Shown piece by piece: positions 45,938 through 55,658 of a DNA stretch of 64,000 bases. The translations under genes were made by a program, and so were the position numbers. The stretch comes from Pseudonocardia alni (GTDB taxonomy: Bacteria > Actinomycetota > Actinomycetes > Mycobacteriales > Pseudonocardiaceae): the NCBI RefSeq assembly GCF_002813375.1, contig NZ_PHUJ01000003.1, forward strand, positions 1,736,001 to 1,800,000, written 5' to 3'. The notes under the pieces are model-generated. The model was not told where the DNA came from, did no database searches, and worked only from the letters and a program-made list of their open reading frames with translations. Positions within the stretch are counted from its first letter, which is position 1. Each line of letters starts with the position of its first letter.

Positions 45938-46007
45938 GTTTCCCGACGACGGCGCGACGGTGTCCGCCGAGCGTGGCAACGGGCCACCCCGACCGAGGGA
46001 GACGGCG

Positions 46008-47486
46008 ATGTCCGGCGTCGAGCAGCCGAGCACCAGCCCGGCGGAGTTCGAGCAGGTCCTGGAATCCGCGGCCGCGGCGGCGCCCGCACTGGGCGCGATG
46101 TCGCCCGGGGAGCGAGCCGGGTTGTTGCGCGCGGTCGCGGCCGGCCTGCGGGCCCGGCGCGACGAGTTGGTCCCGCTCGCGGATGCGGACAGCGCCCTGG
46201 GCGAGGCGCGGCTGGTCGGCGAGGTCGAGCGCACCGCGGTGCAGTTCGAGATGTTCGCCGAAGCGGTCGAAGAGGGTTCCTGGCTCGAGGCCGTGATCGA
46301 TCGGGCGAACCCCGAGGGGCCGCTCGGCCCGCAGCCCGACCTGCGCCGCATGCTCGTGCCTCTGGGGCCGGTCGCCGTGTTCGGGGCGAGCAACTTCCCG
46401 TTCGCGTTCGGGCTCGCCGGCGGGGACACCGCGTCGGCCCTGGCCGCGGGCTGCCCGGTCGTCGCCAAGGTGCACCCCGCCCAACCGCGGCTCTCCGGCC
46501 CCTACGCCGAGGTCGTCGCGAAGTCGCTGGCCGCAGCCGGTGCTCCCGAGGGCACCTTCGGGGTCGTGTCGGGACTCGAGTCGGGCCGTGCCCTCGTCAT
46601 GGACCCGCGGATCACCGCGGTCGGCTTCACCGGCTCCACCTCCGGGGGGAGGGCGCTCGCGGACCTGGCCGCCGGTCGCCCCTCCCCCGTTCCCTTCTAC
46701 GGTGAGCTGGGCAGCCTCAACCCGGTGTTCGTCACGCCGGCGGCCGCGGCCGCGCGGGGCGAGGGGATCGTCCGCGACTACCTGGCCTCGGTCGGGCTCG
46801 GCGCCGGCCAGTTCTGCACCAAGCCGGGCCTGCTGCTCGTGCCCGAGGACAGCGGGATGGCCGAGATCGTCGCCGCCGAGGCGGACACCGCACCGGTCAC
46901 GTTGCTGCACGACGGGATCGGCGACGCCTACGTGGACGGGACGCGGGCCCTGGCGACGCATCCCGCGGTGCGGATCCTTGCCGGTGCCCCGGAAGGCGAC
47001 GGCCGGGCCGTCCGCCCCGTGTTGGCCAGGACGACGATCGCCGAGCTCGCCGGGTTCCAGGACGAACTGCTGGCGGAGCGCTTCGGACCCTTCTCCCTCG
47101 TGGTGACCTACCGCGACGCCGACGAGCTGCGGTCCGCCGTCGCCCTGCTGGAGGGGTCGCTGACGGCAGGGGTACATGCCGCGGGGCCCGACGACGGCGA
47201 CGCGGCAGCGCTGCTTCCTCTCCTCGCTCCGCTCGCCGGCCGCGTCCTGTGGAACAGTTGGCCGACGGGTGTCGCGGTCACCTGGGCACAGCACCACGGC
47301 GGCCCCCACCCGTCGACGACATCGATCCACACATCAGTGGGCGCCACGGCCATGCGCCGTTTCCTGCGCCCGATCGCCTACCAGTCGATTCCGGACGCTT
47401 TGCTCCCGGCAGCGTTGGCGGACGCCAACCCGCTGGGCATCCCCCGCCGTGTCGACGGCGTGCTCACCCCGGAGCCGCTGGCGTGA
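46008..47486 (+). CDS. Aldehyde dehydrogenase (ketoglutarate-semialdehyde type)
   Basis: The 492-residue ALDH is of the KGSADH-like group: FGASNFPFAFGLAGGDTASA (Asn129), the NADP-site GFTGSTSGGRAL, the general base Glu233 in YGELGSLNPVF and the nucleophile Cys270 in GAGQFCTKPG. In sugar-acid pathways these oxidise 2-oxoglutarate semialdehyde; here the substrate could be the aldehyde made by the zinc dehydrogenase across the promoter. ATG 46008 follows GAGGGAGACGGCG. Confidence 0.92.
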   Translation: MSGVEQPSTSPAEFEQVLESAAAAAPALGAMSPGERAGLLRAVAAGLRARRDELVPLADADSALGEARLVGEVERTAVQFEMFAEAVEEGSWLEAVIDRANPEGPLGPQPDLRRMLVPLGPVAVFGASNFPFAFGLAGGDTASALAAGCPVVAKVHPAQPRLSGPYAEVVAKSLAAAGAPEGTFGVVSGLESGRALVMDPRITAVGFTGSTSGGRALADLAAGRPSPVPFYGELGSLNPVFVTPAAAAARGEGIVRDYLASVGLGAGQFCTKPGLLLVPEDSGMAEIVAAEADTAPVTLLHDGIGDAYVDGTRALATHPAVRILAGAPEGDGRAVRPVLARTTIAELAGFQDELLAERFGPFSLVVTYRDADELRSAVALLEGSLTAGVHAAGPDDGDAAALLPLLAPLAGRVLWNSWPTGVAVTWAQHHGGPHPSTTSIHTSVGATAMRRFLRPIAYQSIPDALLPAALADANPLGIPRRVDGVLTPEPLA

Positions 47487-47523
47487 GCGGTAGGCGTCTC
47501 ACTTCACCGAGGGTCCAGCGCCC

Positions 47524-48753
47524 GTGAGCCCGGTGTTGGACGGGATCCGCGTCGTCGAGCTCGGCAGCGGTGCGCTCAGCCCACAGCCGGGGCAGACGCT
47601 CGGCGACCTCGGAGCCGAGGTCGTCAAGGTGGAGCACGGCGCCCGGGGGGGCGCCCTTCGCCCGGTCGACCGGCAGGCGGTCGACAACGACCTCATGGCA
47701 CCGGCTTTCGCCGCCGCGAACCGCAACAAGCGCAGCATCTGCGTCGACCTCGCCACGCCCGGTGGCGAGGACGTCGTGCGCCGTCTGGTCGAGCGCGCCG
47801 ACGTCCTGCTCCACGACCACGGGGCGCCGTGCATCGAGCGGCTCGCGCTGGGCCACGCCGATCTCGCGGGAGGCCACCCGCGCCTGATCCACGCCTCGAT
47901 CAGCAGCGCCGGTTCCATCGGTTCCACAGCCGCCCCGGCGGGCCACGAGCTACTCGCGCAGGCCACGAGCGGGCTCACCCACACCGGCTGCGGCCGGAGT
48001 GGTCACCTCCCGCGATCCCTTCCCGGCACGCCGGTCATCTACGCGGCCTCGGCGCTGCTGGTTCAGGGGATCCTCGGAGCGCTCCTCGAGCGAGGCCGAT
48101 CGGGCCGCGGACAGGAGGTGACGGTGAGCCTGTTCGACACCGCACTCGCCATGCAGGGATCGGAGGTCGCATCGTTGTCGATGTACGGGCGGAGCCCCGG
48201 ATGGGACGACCTGGGGTACCGGGCCACGTTCACGACCCGCGACGGAACCGTGACCGTGGTCGGTGTCGTCGACGCGGACGCACTCGGCCCGCTGTGCCGG
48301 GAACTCGGCGTCGACGACCTCACCGAGCGGGCAGAGTTCTCGACGCCGTACCTCCAGGCGCGTAACGGGGAGGCGGCAACAGCTCTTCTCGCGCCAGCCG
48401 TCGCCGAGCTGACGAACCTGCAGGCTCTCGAGGTCTTCGAGACCGCAGGACTGGCCTGTGCTCCCCGGCTCGGGCTCCGGACGCTCCTCGACGGGTCGCG
48501 TGTCGGGGCCGGCCCACTCCTGGTCGACGTGGACGTGGCGGGCCAGCCGGCCGCGCAGCTGCCCCGCCATCCCGTGCGCATGTCGCGGAGTCGCGCACAG
48601 ACCGGGCGAGGGGTCCCCGCCCTCGGCCAGGACACCGAGACCGTACTCGCCGAGCTCGGCTTCGTCCCCGGCGAGATCCGCGCGCTGGCCGGTGTCGGCG
48701 CCATCCGCCCGGACGCGGACAGGGAGATCCGCTCCGCCGCGAACTACGTCTGA
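47524..48753 (+). CDS. CaiB/BaiF-family protein, catalytic Asp replaced by Glu
   Basis: The 409-residue CaiB-fold protein (LDGIRVVELGSGALSPQPGQ, NRNKRSICVDLATPG) reads AGHELLAQATSG at the catalytic loop, with Glu142 where Asp is usual. It might still transfer CoA, or be altered. GTG 47524 starts 37 bp after the ALDH stop on the same strand. It ends next to the 3' remnant of a broken SDR gene and the start of the island. Confidence 0.85.
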   Translation: MSPVLDGIRVVELGSGALSPQPGQTLGDLGAEVVKVEHGARGGALRPVDRQAVDNDLMAPAFAAANRNKRSICVDLATPGGEDVVRRLVERADVLLHDHGAPCIERLALGHADLAGGHPRLIHASISSAGSIGSTAAPAGHELLAQATSGLTHTGCGRSGHLPRSLPGTPVIYAASALLVQGILGALLERGRSGRGQEVTVSLFDTALAMQGSEVASLSMYGRSPGWDDLGYRATFTTRDGTVTVVGVVDADALGPLCRELGVDDLTERAEFSTPYLQARNGEAATALLAPAVAELTNLQALEVFETAGLACAPRLGLRTLLDGSRVGAGPLLVDVDVAGQPAAQLPRHPVRMSRSRAQTGRGVPALGQDTETVLAELGFVPGEIRALAGVGAIRPDADREIRSAANYV

Positions 48754-48840
48754 TCGAGCTCGGATCCACAGTCGACGTGAGGCTGAGGATCGGGTCGTGG
48801 GTGGACGACGAACCAACGGGCCCGCACGTGCGCAACGGCG

Positions 48841-49806
48841 CTACTTCGTGCTCCCGCCCGCGTCGACGAGCAGCTCGAGTCCGGTCACGAAGCGGGCCTC
48901 GTCGGACAGCAGCCAGAGCGCGGCGGTGGTCGAGTCCGTGATCTCAATGCTGCTGGTGGTCTTGGTGCCCTTCTCCTGCAACGCCCGCCCGTCCCGGGCG
49001 ATCGCCCGGCGGATCGTCAACGTCCCCGAATGCCGATCGACGTTCGACCAGCGCAATGCGCACAGCTCGCCCCACGGGCCCCGGTGGTCATGAACAGCCA
49101 GACCAGCGCACCCCAGTCCAGATCCCGCCACGCCTCGTTCAGCAGCCGCGCGGCCTCCCCCGCGGACGGCGGCTGCGGGTCTGGCGGCGGCGTGGCGGGC
49201 GGGGAGACGAACTCGACCGGGTTCACCGAGACCCACCGCCGGCAAACGCCGCGAGAGTGGGCGCCGTTGAGCACGAAGTGGATGGGCCGGACCGTGGCCG
49301 GCGCGAGCGGCCGACAGCGGTGCGGACGACACCGGTGATCGCGCTCGTGCTCCCGCGGCGTCCGGTGATCGATCCGCTTCGCCGACCCCGAGCAGTGGTC
49401 CCGGCACCGACGCACCTCGGCGTAGAGCGAGTCCAGCGCCCCCGCCCCGACAGCGCCGGCCTTCGTCCGCCCCAAGAACGGACGAACGTGCAGCTCCCGG
49501 TACCGCGTGTACGCCCGGGTGCGTGGTCGCCCCGACGTCCAGGGTCTCCAGGTACCGGTCGAGCAGCTGATCCAGCGTCGCGCTCGTCCGCGTCGTCCTC
49601 TGCTCGTCGACGTCGTGGTTGAGGCGGCGGAGGACCTTCTCGGCCTCCTTCTTGGCACCCGCCCCGGCGGGCACCGTCTCGCGCAAGTAGTGCCGCCGAC
49701 CGGAGATCGGGTCCTTCCCGACGTAGACGGAGACCCGGAGCGCTCCGCTGGGCAACTCCTCGATCGTCCCGCGCGGTCGTCCGCGCGGCCTCCCGGCTGC
49801 CGCCAC
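48841..49806 (-). pseudogene. Phage-type integrase remnant fused to an SDR gene end
   Basis: From GTG 49806 the frame reads AAGRPRGRPRGTIEELPSGA, the arm-binding start of a tyrosine integrase, then shifts frame near 49530 (RELHVRPFLGRTK, VNPVEFVSPPATPPPDPQP, LNEAWRDLDWGALVWLFMTT) and back near 49080 (GELCALRWSNVDRHSGTLTI, then ALQEKGTKTT). The catalytic C-terminus (HxxR, Tyr) is missing. Instead, at about 48915, the frame continues ALWLLSDEARFVTGLELLVD and AGGSTK, the end of a short-chain dehydrogenase. The fusion records a deletion that joined two broken genes. Confidence 0.75.
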
Positions 49807-49856
49807 GTGGAGCAGGATACGAGGGCTTCGCACCACGAAAGGCTCCACGAGCGGAG

Positions 49857-50588
49857 CTACGCGATCATGGGGCCAGAGAAGGCCCTGGTCAGATATGTGG
49901 GCGCGGCAGGGTTCGAACCTGCGACCGCTCGGGTGTAAAGAGCGTGCGAGACACCACACGAGACCGCTACCTGCAGCGATGGTTCGCAAGCGACTCCACG
50001 TGCTGTCCTCGGGACCGGTCGTTGCCGCAGTTTCGCGTCACGACACGTGTCACGTTCTCGCCCGCGGCTGGGAGGCCGGCTGAGACAAGTCCGCGTTGAG
50101 GCGTTCATCTCCAGCAGCACTGCCGGGCCGCGGCCTTGAGCGCGAACCCCCGTCCACCGAGGCATTCGGACGGACGGAAGTGCCATCAGATGCGCCGGCA
50201 GGCCCAGGGCGACCCTCATACCCACCCGGCTGCCCATCGCACCGCGAGATGCCGACTGTTCCAGGAACCGACGCGACAGCGCCATCACGAGCACCTGCCG
50301 CCGCATGAGAAGGCAAACGTCGGGCCGGTCCACGCTGTAGCCGTAGATCGCGTGCGGGTGCAGAACGACCAGGGTCCATGGCCGCGGCCGGCTCCGCCAT
50401 TGGGCCGTCGCGAGCAGGTGTTGGATCCTGCGCACGGCGACTGGACGTGACACTCCCTCGACCCGCTCGCGGTAACGCTGCACCGCGTGGGGCGTGACCG
50501 CGAGGGCAGCGGGAGGAACCACTAGTCCGAAGTCGGGGTTCGGCAGGGCGAGGGCGAGAACCGCCGCGCTTTGGTCATGCGGCTTCAT
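49857..50588 (-). CDS. Hypothetical protein reading through the tRNA scar
   Basis: ATG 50588 overlaps the end of the upstream gene by 14 bp. The first ~100 residues look like a real protein (TPHAVQRYRERVEGVSRPVA, LVVLHPHAIYGYSVDRPDVC), while the later part is Arg-rich and runs through the tRNA-Val fragment, so the gene is probably truncated and its natural stop lost. I do not recognise a family. It may belong with the adjacent coiled-coil gene of the restriction island. Confidence 0.4.
   Translation of the reverse strand: MKPHDQSAAVLALALPNPDFGLVVPPAALAVTPHAVQRYRERVEGVSRPVAVRRIQHLLATAQWRSRPRPWTLVVLHPHAIYGYSVDRPDVCLLMRRQVLVMALSRRFLEQSASRGAMGSRVGMRVALGLPAHLMALPSVRMPRWTGVRAQGRGPAVLLEMNASTRTCLSRPPSRGRERDTCRDAKLRQRPVPRTARGVACEPSLQVAVSCGVSHALYTRAVAGSNPAAPTYLTRAFSGPMIA
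49898..49939 (-). other. 3' half of a tRNA-Val(TAC) gene, attachment-site scar
   Basis: On the minus strand, bases 49939-49898 give anticodon loop TTTACAC (anticodon TAC at 49937-49935), 3' anticodon stem CCGAG, variable loop CGGTC, a perfect T-arm GCAGG-TTCGAAC-CCTGC, acceptor strand CGCGCCC and A73. The 5' side does not pair: the stem would need CTCGG but has CGCTC, and no D-arm or 5' acceptor follows. This is the pattern left when an element integrates by recombination in the anticodon loop. Confidence 0.75.
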
Positions 50589-51982
50589 CGCCGACTCCGG
50601 CACTGCTCATCGTGCCCAGGGCGGCGCGTGCCTGCGTGAGCAGTCGCGACAGCTCGGTGCGCAGGGCCTCGGACTCGTCGCCGATCGTGGACGCGTGCTG
50701 CCGGATGAGTCCGACCGACTTGCTGACCTTGTCGATCCTGTCCAGGACCCCGATCGCCGCGGTGATCTTCTCCTCGGCGATGCGGACCTCGCCCGTCCCC
50801 TCGTCGTGCGCGGTGGTCAGCGCCGCGAGGCGCAGCAGCTGGAGCACGGTCCGCAGCAGGTCGACCGAGTCGGATTCCGGATCAAAGGCCATCAGCAGGC
50901 GGCGCGGACCGAGACTAAGGACGGCGTGGCCGCCGAGCTGCGAGGCCGAGCGCACGATGCCGAGCGAGGCCCGGGCGTCGCGGTTGCGTCCAGTCTCGTC
51001 GAGGTAGGCGCCCCACCCCGCCCCGCCCGCGGTCCGAGTCGGACATCTCCACGACCACCCGGACATCGCCCCCGTGGAGTGCTAGCACGCCGTCGCCCTT
51101 CTTGCTGCGCGGCGACCGGCCGGCCGTGGCTGAGGTGTTGATGTACTCGTCGCCGAAGCCCGCGGCCAGCTCCGCGAGGACCTGGTGCATGGCGTCCTCG
51201 AACGGCTTGCCCTTGAGCGTGGACAGCTGCATAGTAGCTACCCGGGCACCGGAGGCGGCCTGCGCCAGCTTGACCGTCTCGGCCAGCCCGTCGATCTTCC
51301 GAGCAAGCTCCGCACTGTCCTTGGCCAGCGCCTCGGCAAGCGTCCTGTGCTGCTCGGCCAGCATGCGGGTCTGCTGTGCCATCGGCGAGGCCGGGTCTGC
51401 CGGGTCGAATTGCCGGGCCGCCTTCGCGATCAGCTCGCTGGTCTGCTGCGACGAGCGGCCCTCGAGGTCACGGCCGAATCGCTCGATGACCGGCGCGAGC
51501 CGGGTGAGCAGCTCCGGGTGCTCGCCGCCCAACAGACGGTTGACCTCGATGCTCAGTGCCTTGCGGGCGGTCTCGACATCCTCGGAGAATGACCGGCGAG
51601 CTTCCGCTCCGAGCTCGTTGATGGCCGTGCGCGCGGCGGCGGTCGACGACTCAATGGTCACGGTCGCCTTCCGGATCGCCTCGTCGGTGGCCTGAGTAGC
51701 CTGCCGGGACGCCTCGGCAGGGCGCTCGCCGACTTCGGTGACGAGCGCCTCGAGGTTGTAGGCCTCCTGGGCGCCGCCGGCGGTCGCGATGGCGTGCGAG
51801 CCGACAACCAAGGCCTGGGTGACGAACGTCGTGAGATCCGCGCCGGCCATGTCCTCCGCGGCCACCGCCGTGGCCCGGTGGCCGGTCGACCAGCGCCGCG
51901 CCTCCGCGACGACGGCTGGATCACGCACATCGAGGTGGGCGACCACCACGGCAGGGCCGGATGCATCGAAGTGTGCAGTCAT
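50575..51982 (-). pseudogene. Coiled-coil protein with nuclease-like domain, frameshifted
   Basis: ATG 51982 (GAGGAAGCGAGGCAGTC before it) starts MTAHFDASGPAVVVAHLDVR, followed by a long coiled coil (residues about 90-290) and a domain with KGKPFEDAMHQVLAELAAGF, KKGDGVLALHGGDVRVVVEM, which looks like a PD-(D/E)XK nuclease core with Ser in place of the final Lys (EMS). At about 51030, in a GGGCGGGGCGGGG run, the frame shifts by one and continues GWGAYLDETGRNRDARASLG to a stop at 50575. Real decay and an assembly error in the G-run are both possible. It is divergent from the restriction operon. Confidence 0.55.
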
Positions 51983-52067
51983 GACTGCCTCGCTTCCTCG
52001 TCGCCGGTCGGGTTGACCGGGTGAAGCCGAGGTTCCGGATCGCGAGGCGACAGGACAAGCATGAGCA

Positions 52068-52087
52068 CTGATAAGCCCGATTATCAG
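52068..52087. promoter_or_regulatory. Palindrome in the promoter of the restriction operon
   Basis: CTGATAA (52068-52074) and TTATCAG (52081-52087) are exact inverted repeats separated by GCCCGA. The site lies 69 bp before the first gene of the type I operon and 86 bp before the divergent coiled-coil gene. Its A+T-rich arms stand out in this DNA. It may be bound by the HTH-containing protein encoded at 52156. Confidence 0.55.
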
Positions 52088-52155
52088 CATCGTGACTCGG
52101 CAGAACGCGAGCCCAGCCCTAGAGTCAAGACGTCGGCGAGCGGGAGGAGGGCGCC

Positions 52156-54036
52156 ATGGTGGCACAGCTGGGCACCCTGACCCTGCAGGACATCGCCGAT
52201 CTGGCGCGTGTCAGCCGGCCCGTCGTGTCGATGTGGCGGCGCCGACCGCAGATCGACGGCAAGGTCGTCCCGTTCCCGAAGCCGGTCCTTCGGACCGGGC
52301 GGATCGAGCACTTCGACCGCGAAGAGATCGTCGCGTACCTGGAGACGACGGGCCGCGGCAACAACGTCGATAACCGGCTGGACGCGCCCGCGGCCGCGGT
52401 GCCCGACGGGGTCGATCTCGAGGACGCCGTCACGTTCCTCTGTCTCCACGCCCTCACCGGGGCCGAGCTGATGGACCGCACCGCAACCGAGCTAAGCGAT
52501 CTGGCCGAGAAGGCCGACCCGCACGACCGACTCCTGCTACACGAGGTCCGCGCAGTCGGCGGCGCTATGCACCTGCTGCGCTACGTCGATGACCTCGTCG
52601 AGGCGTCGTACGGCGTACCCGACGCCCTCCAACGGGTGGAGCGCGGTCGCCTTCGCCGGGACGCTGCTGAGCGCGGTCCCACCGACGAGCTGGTCGACCT
52701 GCTCTGCTCCATCACGACCGCGGTACGCCTGTCCTTCACCGACGAAACGGCCGCGCTCGTGCCGCCGGCGGATCACCGGCTGATCCGGCGGCTCGCCGAG
52801 GGCTTCGCCGGGATCGTTCTCGCTGACGATCCCGCAGCGCGTGCGATACGTCGTCGTGCCGTAATCGAGGGAATCGAGGTGCTCGACGGCGCGCCTGCGC
52901 TCGTGCGGGTGCTCTCCGTGGTCGGCATGCCGGACGCGGACGCGATGCGGGCCACCGACGACCTCGTCCTCGAGTTGCGTCCGACCGACCTCGGCGTGGT
53001 CCTTGGCGCCGCTTCCCTGCTCTGCGACCCTCTGGTCGGCGATCTTCAACAGTCCCGGTCGGCCACGCTCCGTCCAGGCAACCTGGTCCTGGCGGCCCGG
53101 CTTCCGCGTGGCCTGTGGAAGGGTGCGCACCGACAGAGCCTCGCGTTGTGGATACTGAGGGGCGCAGGTGAAGCGGGCACTGTGTGGCTGGCCGACCTCG
53201 ATGCGGAGGAGATTGTCCCCGACGATCTCGCCTCGGACGTCCTGGCCGCGCTCCAGCACACCGAGCACCGCTCCTACCGGTATGCGCGCCGAGCCGAGCT
53301 CGCCACCGTGCTCGCCGCCGCGTCGGTGGTGCCGCGTGGCGTGCGCGCGGTGAGGCTGGCGAGGACCGAGGCATCCACTCAACTCGACCGCATCTACGCC
53401 GCCACACTGACCACCAGTGCGCCGGTCCCCGGCTTCGACGTCACGGTGGCGGCCGCGCCGGGTCAGATCGTGTTGCGCCGACGTTCCCTGGGCGAACTCC
53501 ACGAGGCAGGCCGGCTCCTGCTCCGGCGCGGCAACCGCATCGACCGAGGTCTGGCCGTCCCGGGCGGCAGCATCCGGGTGCTCTCCGCCGACGGCACCAC
53601 GGACGCCCTGCGCCTCGACCCGTTCGACGTGGCGCGGGTCTATCCGAGGGCGACACGGACCGAGCCCGGTGACGTCGTCTTCCTCGAGCGGCCGCGCCCG
53701 GCGGCTCGCGTCGACACGGAGGGCGGGGCGATGGTCGCCGCACCCAGCCGGATCCTCCGGCTGGGGCCCGGCAGCCCGGTTGGCCCGCACACCCTCGCGG
53801 CGATCATCAATGAGATCGCCCCTGAGCGCAGTGAGTGGCCGACGTGGAGTGTCCCCGACCTACCGCCCGTCGAGGCCGGTGCGCTCGACGCGGCGCTCGC
53901 GGCGGCCGCGGCTCGGAAGGCTGAGCTCGGCCGCCACGAGCAGGCGCTGCAGGACCTCGTCACGAATCTCATCCACGGCGTGGCCGGAGGCGCCGTCACG
54001 ATCGACCCAACCATCACCACCCTGGGAGCGGGCTAA
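52156..54036 (+). CDS. HTH and methylase-like protein, first gene of the type I R-M operon
   Basis: The 626-residue protein has an N-terminal HTH ([20 protein letters not shown], residues 8-27). Residues 310-340 ([20 protein letters not shown], then ALWILRGAG) resemble the C-terminal half of N6-adenine DNA methylase subunits (compare [19 protein letters not shown] in the HsdM below). I see neither the SAM-binding motif (DPxCGSG) nor NPPF/NPPY. It may be a methylase-derived, inactive DNA-binding accessory or regulator of the restriction system. Its stop overlaps the hsdM start (TAATG). Confidence 0.6.
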   Translation: MVAQLGTLTLQDIADLARVSRPVVSMWRRRPQIDGKVVPFPKPVLRTGRIEHFDREEIVAYLETTGRGNNVDNRLDAPAAAVPDGVDLEDAVTFLCLHALTGAELMDRTATELSDLAEKADPHDRLLLHEVRAVGGAMHLLRYVDDLVEASYGVPDALQRVERGRLRRDAAERGPTDELVDLLCSITTAVRLSFTDETAALVPPADHRLIRRLAEGFAGIVLADDPAARAIRRRAVIEGIEVLDGAPALVRVLSVVGMPDADAMRATDDLVLELRPTDLGVVLGAASLLCDPLVGDLQQSRSATLRPGNLVLAARLPRGLWKGAHRQSLALWILRGAGEAGTVWLADLDAEEIVPDDLASDVLAALQHTEHRSYRYARRAELATVLAAASVVPRGVRAVRLARTEASTQLDRIYAATLTTSAPVPGFDVTVAAAPGQIVLRRRSLGELHEAGRLLLRRGNRIDRGLAVPGGSIRVLSADGTTDALRLDPFDVARVYPRATRTEPGDVVFLERPRPAARVDTEGGAMVAAPSRILRLGPGSPVGPHTLAAIINEIAPERSEWPTWSVPDLPPVEAGALDAALAAAAARKAELGRHEQALQDLVTNLIHGVAGGAVTIDPTITTLGAG

Positions 54037-55658
54037 TGCCACCACGGAAGACGACGGAGCCGCTCGCTCCGTCCACCATGAAGGAACTCAAGGACACGCT
54101 GTGGAAGGCGGCCGACAAGCTGCGCGGCTCCTTGTCGGCGAACCAGTACAAGGACGTCATCCTCGGCCTGGTCTTCCTCAAGTACGTCTCCGACGCCTAC
54201 GACGAGCGCCGGGAGGCGATCCGCACCGACCTGGCCGCCGAGGGGTACGACGCGGACCAGATCGCAGACCTGATCGACGACCCCGAGGAGTACCAGGGTT
54301 ACGGCGTGTTCGTCGTGCCGCCCGAGGCCCGCTGGGCGTATTTGGCCGAGAACGCCAAGGGAAAGCCGGCGGTCGGCGCGCAGCCGGCGCGCACCATCGG
54401 GTCGCTGGTCGACGAGGCCATGGACGCGATCATGCGCGCGAACGAGAGCCTGCGCGGCACCCTGCCGCGGCTCTACAACAAGGACAACATCGACCAGCGA
54501 CGCCTCGGCGAGCTGATTGACCTGTTCAACAGTGCCCGGTTCAGCCGTCAGGGCGAGCACCGCGCCCGCGACCTCATGGGCGAGGTCTACGAGTACTTCC
54601 TCGGCAACTTCGCCCGCGCCGAGGGCCGCCGAGGCGGGGAGTTCTTCACACCCCCGTCGGTGGTGAAGGTGCTCGTCGAGGTGCTTGAGCCGAGCAAGGG
54701 CCGCGTCTACGACCCGTGCTGCGGCTCAGGCGGCATGTTCGTGCAGACCGAGCGCTTTATCTACGAGCACGACGGCGACCCGAAGGACATTTCCATTTTC
54801 GGCCAGGAGTCCATCGAGGAGACCTGGCGAATGGCGAAGATGAACCTCGCCATCCACGGCATTGACAACGCCGGCCTCGGCCCGCGTTGGGGCGACACGT
54901 TCGCCCGGGACGTCCACGGTGACGTCAAGATGGACTACGTCCTGGCGAATCCGCCGTTCAACATCAAGCACTGGACCCGCAACGTCGAAGATCCCCGTTG
55001 GCGATTCGGCGTTCCGCCCGCCAACAACGCCAACTACGCCTGGATCCAGCACATCCTGTCCAAGCTCGCACCGGGTGGGAAGGCCGGCGTCGTAATGGCC
55101 AACGGCTCGATGTCGTCGAACTCCAACGGTGAGGGAGACATCCGGGCTGAGATCGTCAAGGCCGACCTCGTCTCCTGCATGGTCGCGCTACCAACTCAGC
55201 TGTTCCGCAGCACCGGAATCGCGGTCTGCCTGTGGTTCTTCGCCAAGGGCAAGGGCGCGGGCAAGCACGGCTCGATCGACCGCTCTGGCCAGGTGCTCTT
55301 CATCGACGCCCGCGAGCTCGGCTACATGGTTGACCGCGCCGAGCGTGCGCTCACCAACGAGGAGATCGTCCGCATCGGCGACACCTACCACGCCTGGCGT
55401 GGCTCCCCGTCGGCCGCAGCGAAGGGTGTGACGTACGAAGACGTGCCGGGATTCTGCAAGTCGGCGACTCTGGACGAGATCAAGGCTGCGGACTATGCCC
55501 TGACGCCGGGGCGGTACGTCGGGGCCGCCGAGGTTGCGAACGACGGCGAGCCGGTGGACGCCAAAATCGAGCGGCTCAGCAAGGAACTGCTCATCTGCTT
55601 CGATGAGTCTGCGCGGCTGGAAAAGGTCGTTCGGGAGCAGCTGGAGCGGTTGGCATGA
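54036..55658 (+). CDS. hsdM: Type I restriction-modification methylase subunit HsdM
   Basis: The 540-residue protein has the HsdM N-terminal domain ([20 protein letters not shown]), SAM motif [14 protein letters not shown] (about 225-237) and the catalytic NPPF tetrapeptide at 305-308. It methylates N6 of adenine in the recognition sequence with HsdS and protects the host from HsdR. The start overlaps the HTH/methylase-like gene by 1 bp, and the stop overlaps hsdS (ATGA), so the subunits are made together. Confidence 0.96.
   Translation: MPPRKTTEPLAPSTMKELKDTLWKAADKLRGSLSANQYKDVILGLVFLKYVSDAYDERREAIRTDLAAEGYDADQIADLIDDPEEYQGYGVFVVPPEARWAYLAENAKGKPAVGAQPARTIGSLVDEAMDAIMRANESLRGTLPRLYNKDNIDQRRLGELIDLFNSARFSRQGEHRARDLMGEVYEYFLGNFARAEGRRGGEFFTPPSVVKVLVEVLEPSKGRVYDPCCGSGGMFVQTERFIYEHDGDPKDISIFGQESIEETWRMAKMNLAIHGIDNAGLGPRWGDTFARDVHGDVKMDYVLANPPFNIKHWTRNVEDPRWRFGVPPANNANYAWIQHILSKLAPGGKAGVVMANGSMSSNSNGEGDIRAEIVKADLVSCMVALPTQLFRSTGIAVCLWFFAKGKGAGKHGSIDRSGQVLFIDARELGYMVDRAERALTNEEIVRIGDTYHAWRGSPSAAAKGVTYEDVPGFCKSATLDEIKAADYALTPGRYVGAAEVANDGEPVDAKIERLSKELLICFDESARLEKVVREQLERLA

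Noticed and set aside
49898..49975. A complete tRNA gene on the minus strand
   Set aside because: The T-arm and 3' acceptor are perfect, but the 5' anticodon stem does not pair and the D-arm and 5' acceptor strand are absent.
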